A stretch of 64,000 bases of DNA. Origin: Uranotaenia lowii. Lineage: Eukaryota > Arthropoda > Insecta > Diptera > Culicidae. The stretch spans positions 114,266,683 through 114,330,682 of the forward strand of contig NC_073693.1 of assembly GCF_029784155.1 (NCBI RefSeq). The letters run 5' to 3'. The translations under genes were made by a program, and so were the position numbers. The notes beneath the pieces are model-generated. The model was not told the DNA's origin. It ran no database searches and worked only from the letters and a program-made list of their open reading frames with translations. Of the stretch, positions 1 to 10,869 are shown in pieces. Positions within the stretch are counted from its first letter, which is position 1. Every line of letters begins with the position of its first letter.

Positions 1-449
1 AGTCTGAAAGCTGATTACGTGAAATCCAACGGCGTTGGTAAGTTTAAGAGCCTTGATTCGGCTTCGGTCGAAATCTTGGAATGCCGCCAACTCAGTACTG
101 CCACCGTGTCGTGAATGGAAACAAAGTGTACTCACCTTCAGACTCATTTCGTGTTACCTTTGCGGGTACCGCCCTCCCTAATTACGTCTTGATTGACGGA
201 ATTTTAAGGCTGCCTGTGCGGCTCTTTGTGCCTCGACCGTTGCAATGTAAAAATTGCATAAAATTGGGACACACTGGGTCACACTGCTGCAACAAGACGC
301 GTTGTTCCAACTGTGGGGAGACTCATGGGGAAGGAGCGTGCTCAGCAATTGAACAGAAATGTGTCTATTGCGGGGGCTCACCCCATGATATCTCCTTGTG
401 TGAGGCATTTAAGAGTCGCTGGGACAGTCAAAATTGTCTGATATCTTAA
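1..449 (+). pseudogene. I-clade ORF1 (gag-like, zinc knuckle) C-terminal part, frameshifted
   Basis: The encoded protein would be the nucleic-acid-binding ORF1 protein of the retrotransposon. From base 1 to about 112 the open frame is frame 1; from there to the stop at 447-449 the related reading continues in frame 3, so a frameshift lies near 105-115. The second part carries three zinc-knuckle-like clusters (CKNCIKLGHTGSHC, CSNCGETHGEGAC, CVYCGGSPHDISLC). It ends soon after the last knuckle, shorter than usual. No start is visible because the window opens inside the gene. The apparent ATG at 81 is in the second frame and is not a true start. Confidence 0.75.
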
Positions 450-580
450 ATGGATTTTTTCTTCTTTCAATGTATCGGAATCGATCAGGGGCATTGTGAC
501 TTCAATGCTACCTGTGGTGAAGACATTTTTGAAGCAATTGATGCAAACTTGGCCCCTTCTTTCAGCGTTTATCTCTCTCG

Positions 581-1794
581 ATGGCTAATTTACGCCGAGA
601 GGTCGGAGATATCACTGTTCTACAGTGGAATTGCCGTAGTCTTATTTCTAAACTGGATCCGTTCAAATTTCTTCTTCATGAAACTAGTTGCGATATTTTT
701 GCCCTTTCTGAAACATGGCTTTCTTCTCAATCAAACATCTCATTCCACAATTTCAACATTATTCGTTTGGATCGCAACGATTCTTATGGAAGGGTGCTTA
801 TGGGGATCAATAAGCACCACTCTTTTTATAGAATCCACCTCCCTTTGTCGGGAGCAATTGAAGCTGTTGCTTGTCATACAACTATAAGAGGTAAGGACTT
901 GTGCATTGTGAGTTTGTACTGGCCTCAGAGAGTTACAGTGAATCGAAATCACCTAGAAGACCTGTGCTCAGTGTTACCTGAGCCCAGGTTGATCTTGGGT
1001 GACTTTGATTCACATGGGACTGTCTGGGGGGAGCAAATTGACGATAGTCGTTCTACTTTTATCTATGACATTTGTGACAGTTTCAATTTAACAATTTTGA
1101 ACACGGGTGAAAAATCACGAGTACCTAAACCTCCTGCAAGACAAAGTGCAATTGACCTCTCACTCTGCTCAAGTTCACTATCATTGGATTGCCAATGGAA
1201 GGTAATCCCTGATCCCAATGGTAGTGACCACTTGCCTATCAAAATTACAATCACCAATGGGGTCAATACTTCAAATTCAACAAATATGGCATATGACCTC
1301 ACAAGACACATCGACTGGAAAAAGTACTCGGACGCAGTCGTTTCAGCCATTCGTTCTGTGGATGTTTTACCTCCTTTAGAGGAATACAGCTTTCTTGCTC
1401 GAATGATTTATGAAAGTGCTGTAAAATCTCAAACGAAAGCCATCCCAGATTCATCTGTTCGTCGAAGGCCTCCCAATCCATGGTGGGACAGTCAGTGTTC
1501 CAAACTTTACAAAGACAAATCGAACGCTCTTAAAGTTTGTCGGAAACACCGAACCCTGGATAACTTCAACACGTATTTTTCTCTTGAGAAACAATTCAAA
1601 AACCTGATCAAGGGGAAAAAACGCGCGCATTGGTGTAATTTTGTGGGAGGTTTATCGCGGGAAACATCCTTAAGCACTTTGTGGAATGTGGCACGTAGCA
1701 TGCGTAATCGTTCTTCCACGAACGAAAGTGAAGAACATTCGCATAGATGGATTTTTAACTTCGCGCGGAAAATTTGTCCAGATTCCACACCTGT
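581..1794 (+). pseudogene. I-clade ORF2, endonuclease part (interrupted)
   Basis: This is the N-terminal third of ORF2 with an exonuclease-endonuclease-phosphatase (AP endonuclease) domain, which nicks target DNA for target-primed reverse transcription. Visible signatures are QWNCRSLISK near residue 16, the catalytic SETW, LGDFDSHGTVWG and SDHLPI near residue 217. The reading continues into the linker and is cut at 1794, where an unrelated insertion begins. The domain resumes after the second copy of the target duplication at 3344. The frame overlaps a meaningless ORF at 450-887. Confidence 0.8.
1771..1794. repeat. 24-bp target-site duplication, left copy (mate at 3320-3343)
   Basis: Bases 1771-1794 and 3320-3343 are identical over 24 bp (begins AATTTGTCCAG, ends CACACCTGT) and bracket the inserted segment. 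Removing the insert and one copy rejoins the ORF2 reading of the host I-clade element, which confirms these as the insertion boundaries. The length is at the long end for insect non-LTR retrotransposons. Confidence 0.9.
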
Positions 1795-3319
1795 ATGTAT
1801 GTATGTATGGTTCCCCCATCGGTAGCGAGGTCCTGCCTATGTCTGTGTGGCTTGGCCTTCGAATTTCTTCTAGGGCTTCCACGGTCCGATGGTTCGTCGA
1901 AGGAAGGCATCCAACCCTCAGAAACCTACAATGGCCGGCTACCCGTGCCGCTTGCAATAATCTCTTTGGGTTATCCCCAGATGCATTCCTTCTAGAAATA
2001 TAAAATTATATACGATATCTGTTGGGAAGGATAATTACTCGAAATATTGAATAAACATAAAGTCAAATAAAATTAGAAATTTTGATAAAAGGATACGGAT
2101 CTGAAAAGAAAGTTTATGTTAAGGTATGTGTTTAGGGCGATCTGTTAATTGAGCAATATGTACGATAACTCATTTATTAATGTATGCAGAAGTGTAATTA
2201 TAAATACAGCGTAATTTTAAATTTCATGTGTAGTATCATGTTATGTAATACAATAAAAAAGCGCAATTGAAAAAAAAATTAAATAAAAAAATGTAAACTT
2301 AAATGCTGCAGTAGGTCTAAGTTTCTTTCGTTTCTGGCTGGTTCCTAATTTGTATGAAAATATGATAATTTTTGACAAAATAGAAGCAATAGCAATTATC
2401 TAACAAAAGAAAAATTAAATATTCACATTGATTTTTCGAAACTTGATTTTGTATGTGAAACCATTCTCAGTTAAGCTTCTGTAATATAATTAACAATGGA
2501 ATAAGTAAGATTATTTACAAGAATTAGTTTAAAGAAATTTACTATTAGTTGAGTTTTATATAAGAATTAAGTTTGAATGTTAAACAAATTTGCGCTTTAA
2601 ATTATGTATTGAAAAAACAAAAATTTTAACATTTATGCATTTTCAATAAATATCCAAAAAACGCATATACCTAGCCAAATTTTACACTAAAAAAGGTTAA
2701 ATTAAATTTATCCCTAACAAATATATAACACTATGGCAATATTATTTAGATAATTTAAAATTATGAAAATCATTTAGAGATCATGAGTTTGATACTTAGC
2801 CCGAAAATAGTCCGATTTCCAAACATCCAGCAATGTTATATGATTCTGGGATCAAAACACAATCCGCATACATCCATCTCGTAGTGACTCGCGTTCCCGG
2901 CAATCGAAGTAGGCAAGCACATAATAAACGCCAAAGCAACGCGAAAAGCCTAATAGATGTACAAACTGCACGAATTTTTCGTGCAGCCAACACCTGACAT
3001 TTTTCTTGCACGCACACATGAAAGACGCGTAAAATATTTTTTCCTCTTTTTTCCGATTTCTAGAATTTCTCCCAACTCCGGGTTGGCTTTCGGATTATTT
3101 TCACTCGCGAACTTAGCTGCTTAACAGATTTTTGAACAAATTGTTCCACAAAATGTTGGGAATCATTTTCCAGGCAAAACCTGGTTATCGTTTCCGAATT
3201 TTCTTTCCTAATTTCGTTTCAATAGCACTGCACTATAGTTTCACTCGATATAGCTAACACAAACGATGAAGAGAGCATAATAAAGTGAACCGCGCCCGAC
3301 GACTGCACGACTGAAACTG
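1795..3319 (-). mobile_element. 1.5-kb inserted element, probably internally deleted or non-autonomous non-LTR retroelement
   Basis: The insert is exactly bounded by the 24-bp duplication. Read on the minus strand it starts at 3319 with CAGTTTCAGTCGTGCAGTCG, a GC-richer 5'-UTR-like stretch similar in style to non-LTR initiator regions. It passes through AT-rich sequence without coding capacity and ends at 1795-1808 with a CATA microsatellite tail. A 3' microsatellite tail plus a long variable target duplication points to target-primed reverse transcription. No reverse transcriptase was recognised inside, so it would need enzymes in trans. The family is not identified. Confidence 0.6.
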
Positions 3320-3343
3320 AATTTGTCCAGATTCCACACCTGT

Positions 3344-5791
3344 GCAAAAAATCATCCGAAGTGTGCCTCCGAATAGATGCGATCTGGATTCCGGCTTTTC
3401 GATGGTAGAATTCTCAATTGCTCTCCTTTCTTGTAACAATTCATCTCCAGGAGTTGATAAAATAAAATTTAACTTGTTGAAAAACCTTCCTGATGCCGCA
3501 AAATTTCGCTTGTTAAATTTATTCAATCAATTCTTGGAGTTTAACATTGTTCCCGAAGATTGGAGACAAGTGAGAGTTATTGCTATCCAAAAGCCTGGAA
3601 AACCTGCGTCTGATTTCAATTCGTACCGTCCAATAGCGATGTTGTCTTGCATTCGGAAATTGATGGAGAAAATGATTTTGTTCCGATTGGATAAATGGGT
3701 TGAAACAAATGGTCTCCTTTCAGATACTCAATTTGGGTTTCGCAGGGGCAAAGGGACGAACGATTGTCTTGCTTTGCTGTCTTCAGAGATACAAATGGCG
3801 TATGCAAAACGTGAGCAAATGGCATCAGTGTTTCTTGACATAAAAGGAGCTTTTGATGCAGTCTCAATAGAGGTTTTGTCAGACAAGTTGCACTCCTCTT
3901 TTGAACAACATCTTATACAGCTTGCTTTGTGAGAGACATTTGAACTTTGCTCACGGAGATCTTAAAATTAGAAGGATCTCTTATATGGGTCTCCCGCAAG
4001 GTTCATGTTTGAGTCCACTATTGTATAACTTCTACGTAAGCGACATCGACAGTTGTCTCTCTGAAGGCTGCACTCTAAGACAACTTGCAGATGATGGTGT
4101 AGTATCTGTTACAGGAGCTACAGAGTCTCATCTGCTCGGGCCTTTACAAGATACTTTAGTCAACCTGGTCTTTGGGGCTTGGGATTGAGTTTTCTCCACA
4201 GAAAACGGAGATAGTTGGTTTCTCTAGAAAGTGTAGACCTGCTCAGCCTCAGCTTCAGCTCCTAGGCAGAACGATCACTCAATCGAGGTGTTTTAAGTAT
4301 CTTGGGGTTTGGTTTGGTTCCAAGTGCACTTGGAAAGCTCACATTGAGTATCTGAAAGGAAAATGCCAGCAAAGAGTTAATTTTCTCCGCTCAATTACCG
4401 GCACCTGGTGGGGAGCTCACCCTGAAGATTTAATTAAGCTATATCGAACAACTATTCTTTCAGTGATGGAGTATGGCAGCTTCTGTTTCCAATCGGCTGC
4501 CAAAACTCATCTCATTAAACTCGAGCGTATTCAATACCGTTGTCTCCGTATCGCTTTGGGTTGTATGCCTTCAACTCATAACATGAGCCTTGAAGTTTTG
4601 GTAGGCATACTACCACTGAAAGATCGATTCAATTTATTATCACTCCGGTTCTTCATCAGGTGTGAGGTCATGAACCCATTGGTAATTGATAATTTTGAAA
4701 GGCTACTTGAGCAAAATATTCAAACTAGATTTATGTCTATTTACCATATCTTCATGTCAATGCAGGTTAACCCTTCTTCGTACTGCCCAACTCGTGTTTG
4801 TAGCCCAGACTACGACAATTCTTCTGTCCAGTTTGATTTGTCTATGCAGCAGGAAATTCGTGGAATCCCGGTCTCGCATCGTCCTCTTCTGATTCCAAGA
4901 ATTTTCGAAGCTAAATATAGACACGTCGATGCTGATAAAATGTACTTTACCGATGGATCACTTATAGACGAAACAACAGGTTTTGGGGTGTTCAACGAAA
5001 TATTTAGCACCTCTCACAGTCTCCAGTCACCATGCTCTGTATATGTAGCGGAGTTAGCAGCTATTTACTGCGCTTTGGACAGTGTCGCTTCCCGGACAGT
5101 TGGACACTACTATATTGTAACGGATAGCCTGAGCTCTGTTGAAGCAATCCATTCGATAAAACCGGGAAAGCACTCGCCATACTTCCTCGAGAAGCTACGG
5201 AATAATTTGAGTGCTTTATCAAAACGTCACTTTACCATCACCTTTGTTTGGGTTCCCTCTCATTGCTCGATACAGGGTAATGAAAAGGCAGACTCTCTGG
5301 AAAAGGTGGGGGCGATGGAAGGCGACACGTATCTACATGAAATCGTCTTCAACGAATTTTACATTTTGGTTCGAAGAAACTCTCTTGTCAACTGGCAGCG
5401 CAAATGGGACGAGGATGATTTGGGTCGGTGGCTCCACTCGATTATCCCAAGGGTAAGCCTTAAACCCTGGTTTAATAGATTGGACCTGAGTCGGGATTTT
5501 ATTCGTATATTTTCCCGTCTCATGTCCAATCATTATTCCTTAGACGCGGTACTCTATTGTTTTGACATTGCTGGCAGCAATTTGTGTGGTTGCGGCAAAG
5601 GTTACCATGACATTGAGCATATTGTTTGGTCGTGCGAGGTCCACCTTGTCGCCAGATCGAATTTAATAGACTTCCTTCGGGCCCGAGGAAAACCACCTAA
5701 CGTTCCAGTGAGAGATGTACTAGGTGTGCTAGATTTGGACTACATGTTTGAAATCTACTCTTTTCTGAAAGCTATCGATCTTCGTCTATAA
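3344..5791 (+). pseudogene. I-clade ORF2, reverse transcriptase and RNase H part (two frameshifts)
   Basis: This continues the ORF2 interrupted at 1794. The reverse-transcriptase domain runs from about 3420 (SSPGVDKIKFNLL, PEDWRQVRVIAIQKPGK, YRPIAML, FGFRRGKGT, FLDIKGAFD) to the active-site box LADDGVVSV near 4090 and KYLGVWFGSK near 4300. Frame changes occur near 3900 (from the 3342 reading to the 3901 reading) and near 4170. RNase H follows: YFTDGS near 4945, AELAAIYCALD, VTDSLSSVEAI and WVPSHCSIQGNEKAD. A final CGCG...H...C cluster lies near 5585-5640. The stop is at 5789-5791. It makes no functional protein as it stands. Confidence 0.85.
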
Positions 5792-5935
5792 TTCTATTTT
5801 ATTTTCATTTTTCCCTTTCTATCTTCTTTTTTCTTCTAAAAAAAAGTGCTAAGCCAAGAAAAAGATTGTAAAAACAAAAAAGCGAGTTTGGCTCCTTGAA
5901 ACTTATTTAATAAACTTATATAACGATATTTTGAC

Positions 5936-6650
5936 AAACGCTCGAGTGTTTAAACCTTTACACCCCAGCTCGACAACTGCGCAATCACTTGATTATTTGG
6001 TTGCCAAGAAGCAGAACAATATTAGAACAAAATCCCTCTTACACCGATGTTGTCAAGCTTTCGTCTCGCACTTATAAGACTTTCATGTTTCTTAATCTGT
6101 GTCTAAAAGTGCAATCCTTGATGTGAACTAGTTTTAAAAGTATTGAAATCTTATTTATAAGCTAATTTAAATATTAAGTCTGTATGACAGCAGTCAAAGA
6201 CTCCAGCATAAAAGAGGGTGAAATTGGAAAAGCATACAAGTGCTGAATTATCATTGGCCGTTTTTCGATTTTTCACTGTCGTTTTTCTCATTTCAATAAA
6301 AACGCAAATGAAACCGTCTTGCTATAAGCGTCAGTAAGAACTATACTGACGCTTATAGCAAGGCGGTTTCATTTGCGTTTTTATTGATAATCAAAAAAAT
6401 AAAACAACGCTCCAGTCTCAGAATATAAACTTTTGTGATCGATTAATTAATTATCTGAATCTCAAATCAGCAAATTTTTTATTTTAATGTTCTGATAAGA
6501 GGTGAAATCAGCACCTCCAGGTGGGGCAAAACAGGCGTCCTCTGCTGCTTAGTCTAACATTTTATGACACATTGCACGCACCTGTTTACCTCGAAGTATT
6601 TTTTTTTATTCGTTTGAATTTTTATACACTATTTGAAAGGTGAATCCTTC
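5936..6650. other. Non-coding AT-rich spacer containing a long hairpin
   Basis: No coding signal, splice-like exon or known element was recognised apart from the inverted repeat at 6294-6386. This is where the missing 3' exons of the Gr gene at 7152-8126 would be expected, and none was found on the minus strand. Confidence 0.5.
6294..6386. repeat. Near-perfect 43-bp inverted repeat (hairpin) with 7-nt loop
   Basis: The left arm 6294-6336 and right arm 6344-6386 are reverse complements with a single mismatch (A/G in the CTTGC box), separated by AGAACTA. The arms begin CAATAAAAACGCAAATG and end GCGTTTTTATTG. It could be a small foldback MITE, a remnant of palindromic duplication or a transcribed hairpin. 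No flanking duplication is obvious. Confidence 0.85.
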
Positions 6651-6689
6651 AGCTTTGTTTAGAATTTAAAAAATCAAATTCGAACAATG

Positions 6690-7045
6690 AGAAACGATGT
6701 GTGGAAGAAGAAGTGAATGGATGTCAAATGAAACCTGGAGGATGGTCGATGATCTGAGAAAGGCGAAAGCCGAAATTGAGCAGGTATGTACCGGGTCAGC
6801 CAACGCAGCCGCCCGCTTACGATTTGCGGAGCTGGAAAAGGCAGTTGAATGAGCTTGTAGACGAGACGAGAGAGCCTGGACAAACTTCCTTGCCGAAGAA
6901 AAAGAAAGAACCGCCGCCATTGGAGATATCCGTTTACTATATGACATTTCTCGCCACCTTAGTGGTGCAAGGACTATTGCAAGAATGCCGCTAAAAGACC
7001 GAGCAGGTCAGCTATTGAAAGATCGAAAAGATCAGCTCAAATGTT
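6690..7045 (+). pseudogene. RTE-clade ORF fragment (family RTE-A)
   Basis: A short fragment of the linker between endonuclease and reverse transcriptase of an RTE-like element. The same sequence recurs at 40450-40545 joined to 43305-43560 and at 50280-50580. Readable words are AAARLRFAELEKAV, AWTNFLAEE and ARMPLKDRAGQLL, interrupted by a stop after AVE near 6850. Both ends are truncated and no tail is visible. It sits directly downstream of Gr gene 1. Confidence 0.75.
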
Positions 7046-7151
7046 AAAGATAAAGTTTTATAATTTTGCTTTAAACTTATGTTCAAAAATAACTACTGGT
7101 TCAAATAGTCAAATTGAAGTAAGAAGGCTTAATTTTTGAACTGATACTTAC

Positions 7152-8126
7152 CTCTAACTTTACCAAATGATTCGGATACAGAACTTGAAAGATTTGGTCT
7201 ACCAGAAGAGCAATAACCACCAGGACGTAGAACAGGTAGACGAAATCATTCTGATCAAATGTGAGCTTCCGGCAAAATTGATAGATTTCTAGCACCTCAA
7301 CACTCGTTGAAATTGTCACGTTAAGAATCACGTTAATCAGCAGCCATCCGAATGTTTTGTTGATCCCGTATAGGAGGTGCCAGGCTTGAAGATTTTTGTT
7401 TCTTAGGATACGAACTGCATTAACGAGATCGGTTGCGTTGAGGGAGCTCTGCTTTTGAGCTAGGGATTCCATGGCCCTCCTGGCACATTTACAGCTTTCG
7501 TAGACGATACCCATGGCAAAGTTGTACTGACTGAGCGTCAGAAGGATGATGATATTCGAAGTGTGATACCCGATTAGATATATAAAGGAAGAAAGCACAT
7601 CGAAGTTTGTGGCGAATTCACAAATGACACATGCAGCTGCGAGTAAAACGGTGAGAACCATCAATTTCCAATGTCTTTGGAATGGTTTTTCGAAAATGTT
7701 GCTACCGTCAAAAAAATCCAATCCATAAACAAGATCAATCAATTTGGCAGCAAGTTCATTGTACTTTTCCCAATGCATACGGCAACCGATGAAAATGGTT
7801 GTTGTTATAATTATACTGTAAACTGTCACGATACGAACCAAAATTTGAACGAAGGAAGACCCCACGGCATTTTGGCCAGCAAATATTTGTATCTGCGTAT
7901 AAATGCTGTACACATTGCCACCATAGAAGACCAACGTCCACACATTCTGAAGAACACACAGGAATTTAACCCATGTTAGATTCTGATTGGCAATAATCTC
8001 CGGATCTGCAAAACCCTTCCAGGGAAGTGGAGCAGCGCCAAACAGTTGACTGGCCAGCACCACAGGACGAAAGATATTATCCAACTTGCTCCGGCAGGAC
8101 GATTTTCCCTGCTGCAAGACATACAT
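7152..8126 (-). CDS. Gustatory receptor (7tm_7) gene 1, large first exon only
   Basis: Insect gustatory receptors are seven-helix ligand-gated channels in taste neurons. This exon is open for 325 codons from ATG 8126 and is rich in hydrophobic segments. It has the N-terminal SQLFGAAPLPW motif shared in form (GAAPxP) with the other five genes here and ends PNHLVKLE at a consensus donor GAG|GTAAGT (intron begins at 7151), the same place as in its paralogs. The three small C-terminal exons that follow within about 650 bp in the paralogs were not found. An RTE fragment lies there instead, followed by the I-clade element. It is either a truncated pseudogene or a gene with a transposon-expanded intron whose last exons lie outside the window. 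It is more divergent than genes 3-6. Family call by motif and exon structure, not by search. Confidence 0.75.
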
Positions 8127-8299
8127 CCTGATCGGCTTATCGGCTTAAGGTAACTCCGGATCCGTACGGTCTTTCGTCGAACATCTACTAATGTAAAAAA
8201 AATATTCTGAACCAAACCCGTCGCCATTTAGGAACAATAATCGTTTTAAACTCGTCGTGCCAGAAAAAGGTGAATAAATAATCAGCATTTATTTATTTA

Positions 8300-8682
8300 A
8301 AGCGGAACACCCGTGCCAGTACAGTCAAGATGAGGTGTCTGGGAATAACGGGTTGAGCGCATCAATTTTTAATCATGTGGTGATGTTCTTCGAGGCCGAA
8401 CTCGTATGGCAGAGATTTTAAATATTTGCTACCGCTTCTAATGATAGAAACGGTTTACGTTCTCTTCCTCCCGTGAGATTTGCGTTCAGAAATCTAATCG
8501 ATGGTTTAGATCAGTGTTCTGGAAAATTGAGGCAAACCGTTAAAATATAAGGTTACGTGCGGATAAATTGAAGATTCATTTGAACAGTCATTAAATAAAT
8601 GCACTTAGTGATATAAAATATAAGACAACTGCAATGCAAGTAATTTAGACACGTGTCGTCCTCGATCAATCTGAACATCGGG
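8300..8682. other. Non-coding spacer upstream of Gr gene 1
   Basis: AT-rich sequence with no recognised gene. It would contain the promoter of the minus-strand receptor gene, but no motif is convincing enough to annotate. Confidence 0.4.
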
Positions 8683-8853
8683 TGGTCCCCTTCGGCCGAT
8701 TTTTGTTAAAAACGGTCTTTCTTAAAGTCTAAACTAAACTAAACAACTTTTTTATCATAAGTCGGATCGAAATGCAGTCTTGGGATGAAATATTTGTCAC
8801 AGTTTAGGCTTTAAGAAAAACCGTTTTTAAATGAAATCGGTCGAAGGGGACCA
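8683..8853. repeat. 171-bp imperfect inverted repeat (MITE-like)
   Basis: The left arm 8683-8738 (TGGTCCCCTTCGGCCGATTT...) and right arm 8798-8853 (...CGAAGGGGACCA) are reverse complements over roughly 55 bp with scattered mismatches. The arms share AAAACGGT and TTCTTAAAG. The form fits a small MITE, but no target duplication was identified. Confidence 0.7.
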
Positions 8854-10680
8854 AAGTTATTCATGAAAAACTGTATTTTCATGTTCCTCCCGAACAAAAT
8901 GTCTCAAAATCCCATACAAACGTTAGGCTCATTGAGCGAACCCTTCCCATGATCCGATCTGGTCCAAGTTTGGCATGAGACCTTGTACTAGGCCTAGGAT
9001 CAATTTAAGCCTGCAGCGCGTAACATTTCACAAGCTTGAAATTTCCCATACAAATTTGAGGAAGTCATATATACACCCACAAATCAAACTCTACTCCAAT
9101 AATGAGCTTCCTCGGAGGTGGAATTATCGGTATGAGATCCTATGCCGGACCGGCATTAACAGACTTTCTCATATTTAACCGGCATTGTCCTCTGAGCGCA
9201 ACCGCATTGCATGTCTAAAAGAAACCAAATATAACATATCCCGTATCCTATCACAAGCCATAGGAGGATGGAAACAATCAGCCAGCAAGGATATTGCGGT
9301 TACTGGGATAATTTCTAACCGCGCAACGTTAGCCTTCCGTGCGGTCGGCTAGCCGGAGCAGTAAACACAGTTGAAAAATTCACTATCACTCACTAATTTT
9401 ATTGAAAAGTTTAGAAGTAAATTCTTGAATATCAAATCCTTTTTTTTGCAAGAGAGAAAAAAACACGAAGTCATCGTATTAGTATTTATTGAGATTGAAT
9501 TCATTACGAGCGCGCCGAGGAAAACAGCATACGCACACAGATTTTTGTATTTACCAGTTTCACTTCATTCAAGGTTATTCTCTCGAAATTAAAAAGGTTA
9601 GAATTCTAGCAAATAAAAAAAATCACCTGCAATCCATATGTCTCCCACAGGGTCTCCCGTTATTTGACCTTTAAATTTTTTTTTTCGAAAATAGCTTTGA
9701 AACAGAATTGATGTTGATTTGTTGAATCAACATGCTTAGTTTTTTTTCGATGTTCTCTGCGTTTCTGTTCCTATTGTTTACACTTATAAATGATAATACT
9801 TTCGCTTTAGCCATTCCAAATTTTCCAGTTTGACAAGTGTTTTTCTGTTTTGCGATTGGAATGACACTGACAGAAAATCGAAATTTCCGATCCGAACATT
9901 TTGTCTCTTTTATTTACTATAGTCTCTTTAGTAGTAATGTTAACTTACTTCGGGATCGAGTAAAGCTTGCGAGCTCTGCAAGTCAACATCTGGTTCTTCA
10001 ATGGATTCTTCCAAGAAATTGATTTTGGAAAATTCTTCAACGCTATTCGTTAAGTTATCCTGCTCCATAATAAAAATTAAGGGTATCGCTATCAGCTATT
10101 CCGTGAGTCGAACTGGTAAGTTTGATTTTGTTTTGAAAACATCAAATTGCTTTTTTTCTTTTTCTTTCTTTTTAAGAACTGCACAGCTCCACAAGATGTA
10201 CCAGTAGTTAATACTATATGCTAAACGTTTTGTCGATTGATTTGTTTAAAAAATCAATTAAACTAATCAAGTAATTGAAACTGAATCATATTCGACATTT
10301 TATAATATTTGGGCAGAACAAATGGTTTTAAGATGATTTGAGACCCCTCTGAATGAAAAAGAAAATTAAAAAAAAAATCTACCACTTATCGCATTCAATT
10401 GCTAACGTGTCGTCGAACTCTAAACTTATTTAAACAACTTCAGGTTTTCATCTTTTTCGTGATTTTGTCCGTTGGTTAACTATTCCCATCGCAATTTTTT
10501 TTTATAATCAATTGATAATCAGTAATTGAATAATGTAATTTTTTTTTCACAGTGGTACCCTCCGGGAGCCCAAATCAGCTATCGCGGAAATAGAAAAAAA
10601 AGTGGACCTACAATATGTATATCAAAATAAAATATGATTATAATTTTTTATAAATATTTGAAACAAACTTTTTTTTTGTT
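8854..10680. other. Long non-coding stretch
   Basis: AT-rich with T and A runs and only short random ORFs. No splice-like exons, terminal repeats or tandem arrays were recognised. A GC-richer patch at 9300-9360 (GCCTTCCGTGCGGTCGGCTA) may be a repeat remnant, but a family cannot be named. Confidence 0.4.
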
Positions 10681-10722
10681 TCGATTATACAACATACTTG
10701 CCAACTGAGCTATATCACAAGC
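10681..10722 (-). repeat. tRNA 5'-half-like (SINE head) remnant
   Basis: The reverse complement begins GGCTTGTGATATAGCTCAGT and continues TGGCAAG, which matches a tRNA acceptor start and A-box/D-arm. After about 42 nt it runs into AAACAAAAAAAAA rather than an anticodon arm and B box, so it is not a functional tRNA. A truncated SINE or tRNA-fragment retrocopy fits best. Confidence 0.5.
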
Positions 10723-10869
10723 CGAAACAAACTCTTTATCGTGAATTCAATCCTAGTAAAAAATGTCGATTAGTTTTTAGTGTTAGGTTTTAGTTTTATT
10801 GATTAGATCCTAGGCTCCAGCCCTTTATCTTATTCTATAATATATATGACATTTAATTACTACAGTAAT

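Larger units (their letters stand above)
1..5935 (+). mobile_element. Degenerate I-clade-like non-LTR retrotransposon, 5' end outside window
   Basis: The element has an ORF1 with CCHC knuckles, an ORF2 with AP endonuclease, reverse transcriptase and RNase H, then a short 3' UTR. RNase H plus a three-knuckle ORF1 fits the I clade and its relatives rather than Jockey or RTE. It is dead: ORF1 is frameshifted near 105-115, ORF2 is split by an insertion at 1795-3319 and frameshifted near 3900 and 4170. The 3' UTR ends near 5935 after AATAAA-like sequence. A 19-bp piece of the 3' UTR (CGAGTTTGGCTCCTTGAAA, near 5885) recurs inverted near 48430-48455, suggesting another remnant there. The boundary at 5935 is approximate because no target duplication can be checked. 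Confidence 0.8.

Noticed and set aside
450..887. A 145-codon plus-strand ORF between ORF1 and ORF2 of the first element
   Set aside because: It overlaps the true endonuclease frame and has no family signature.
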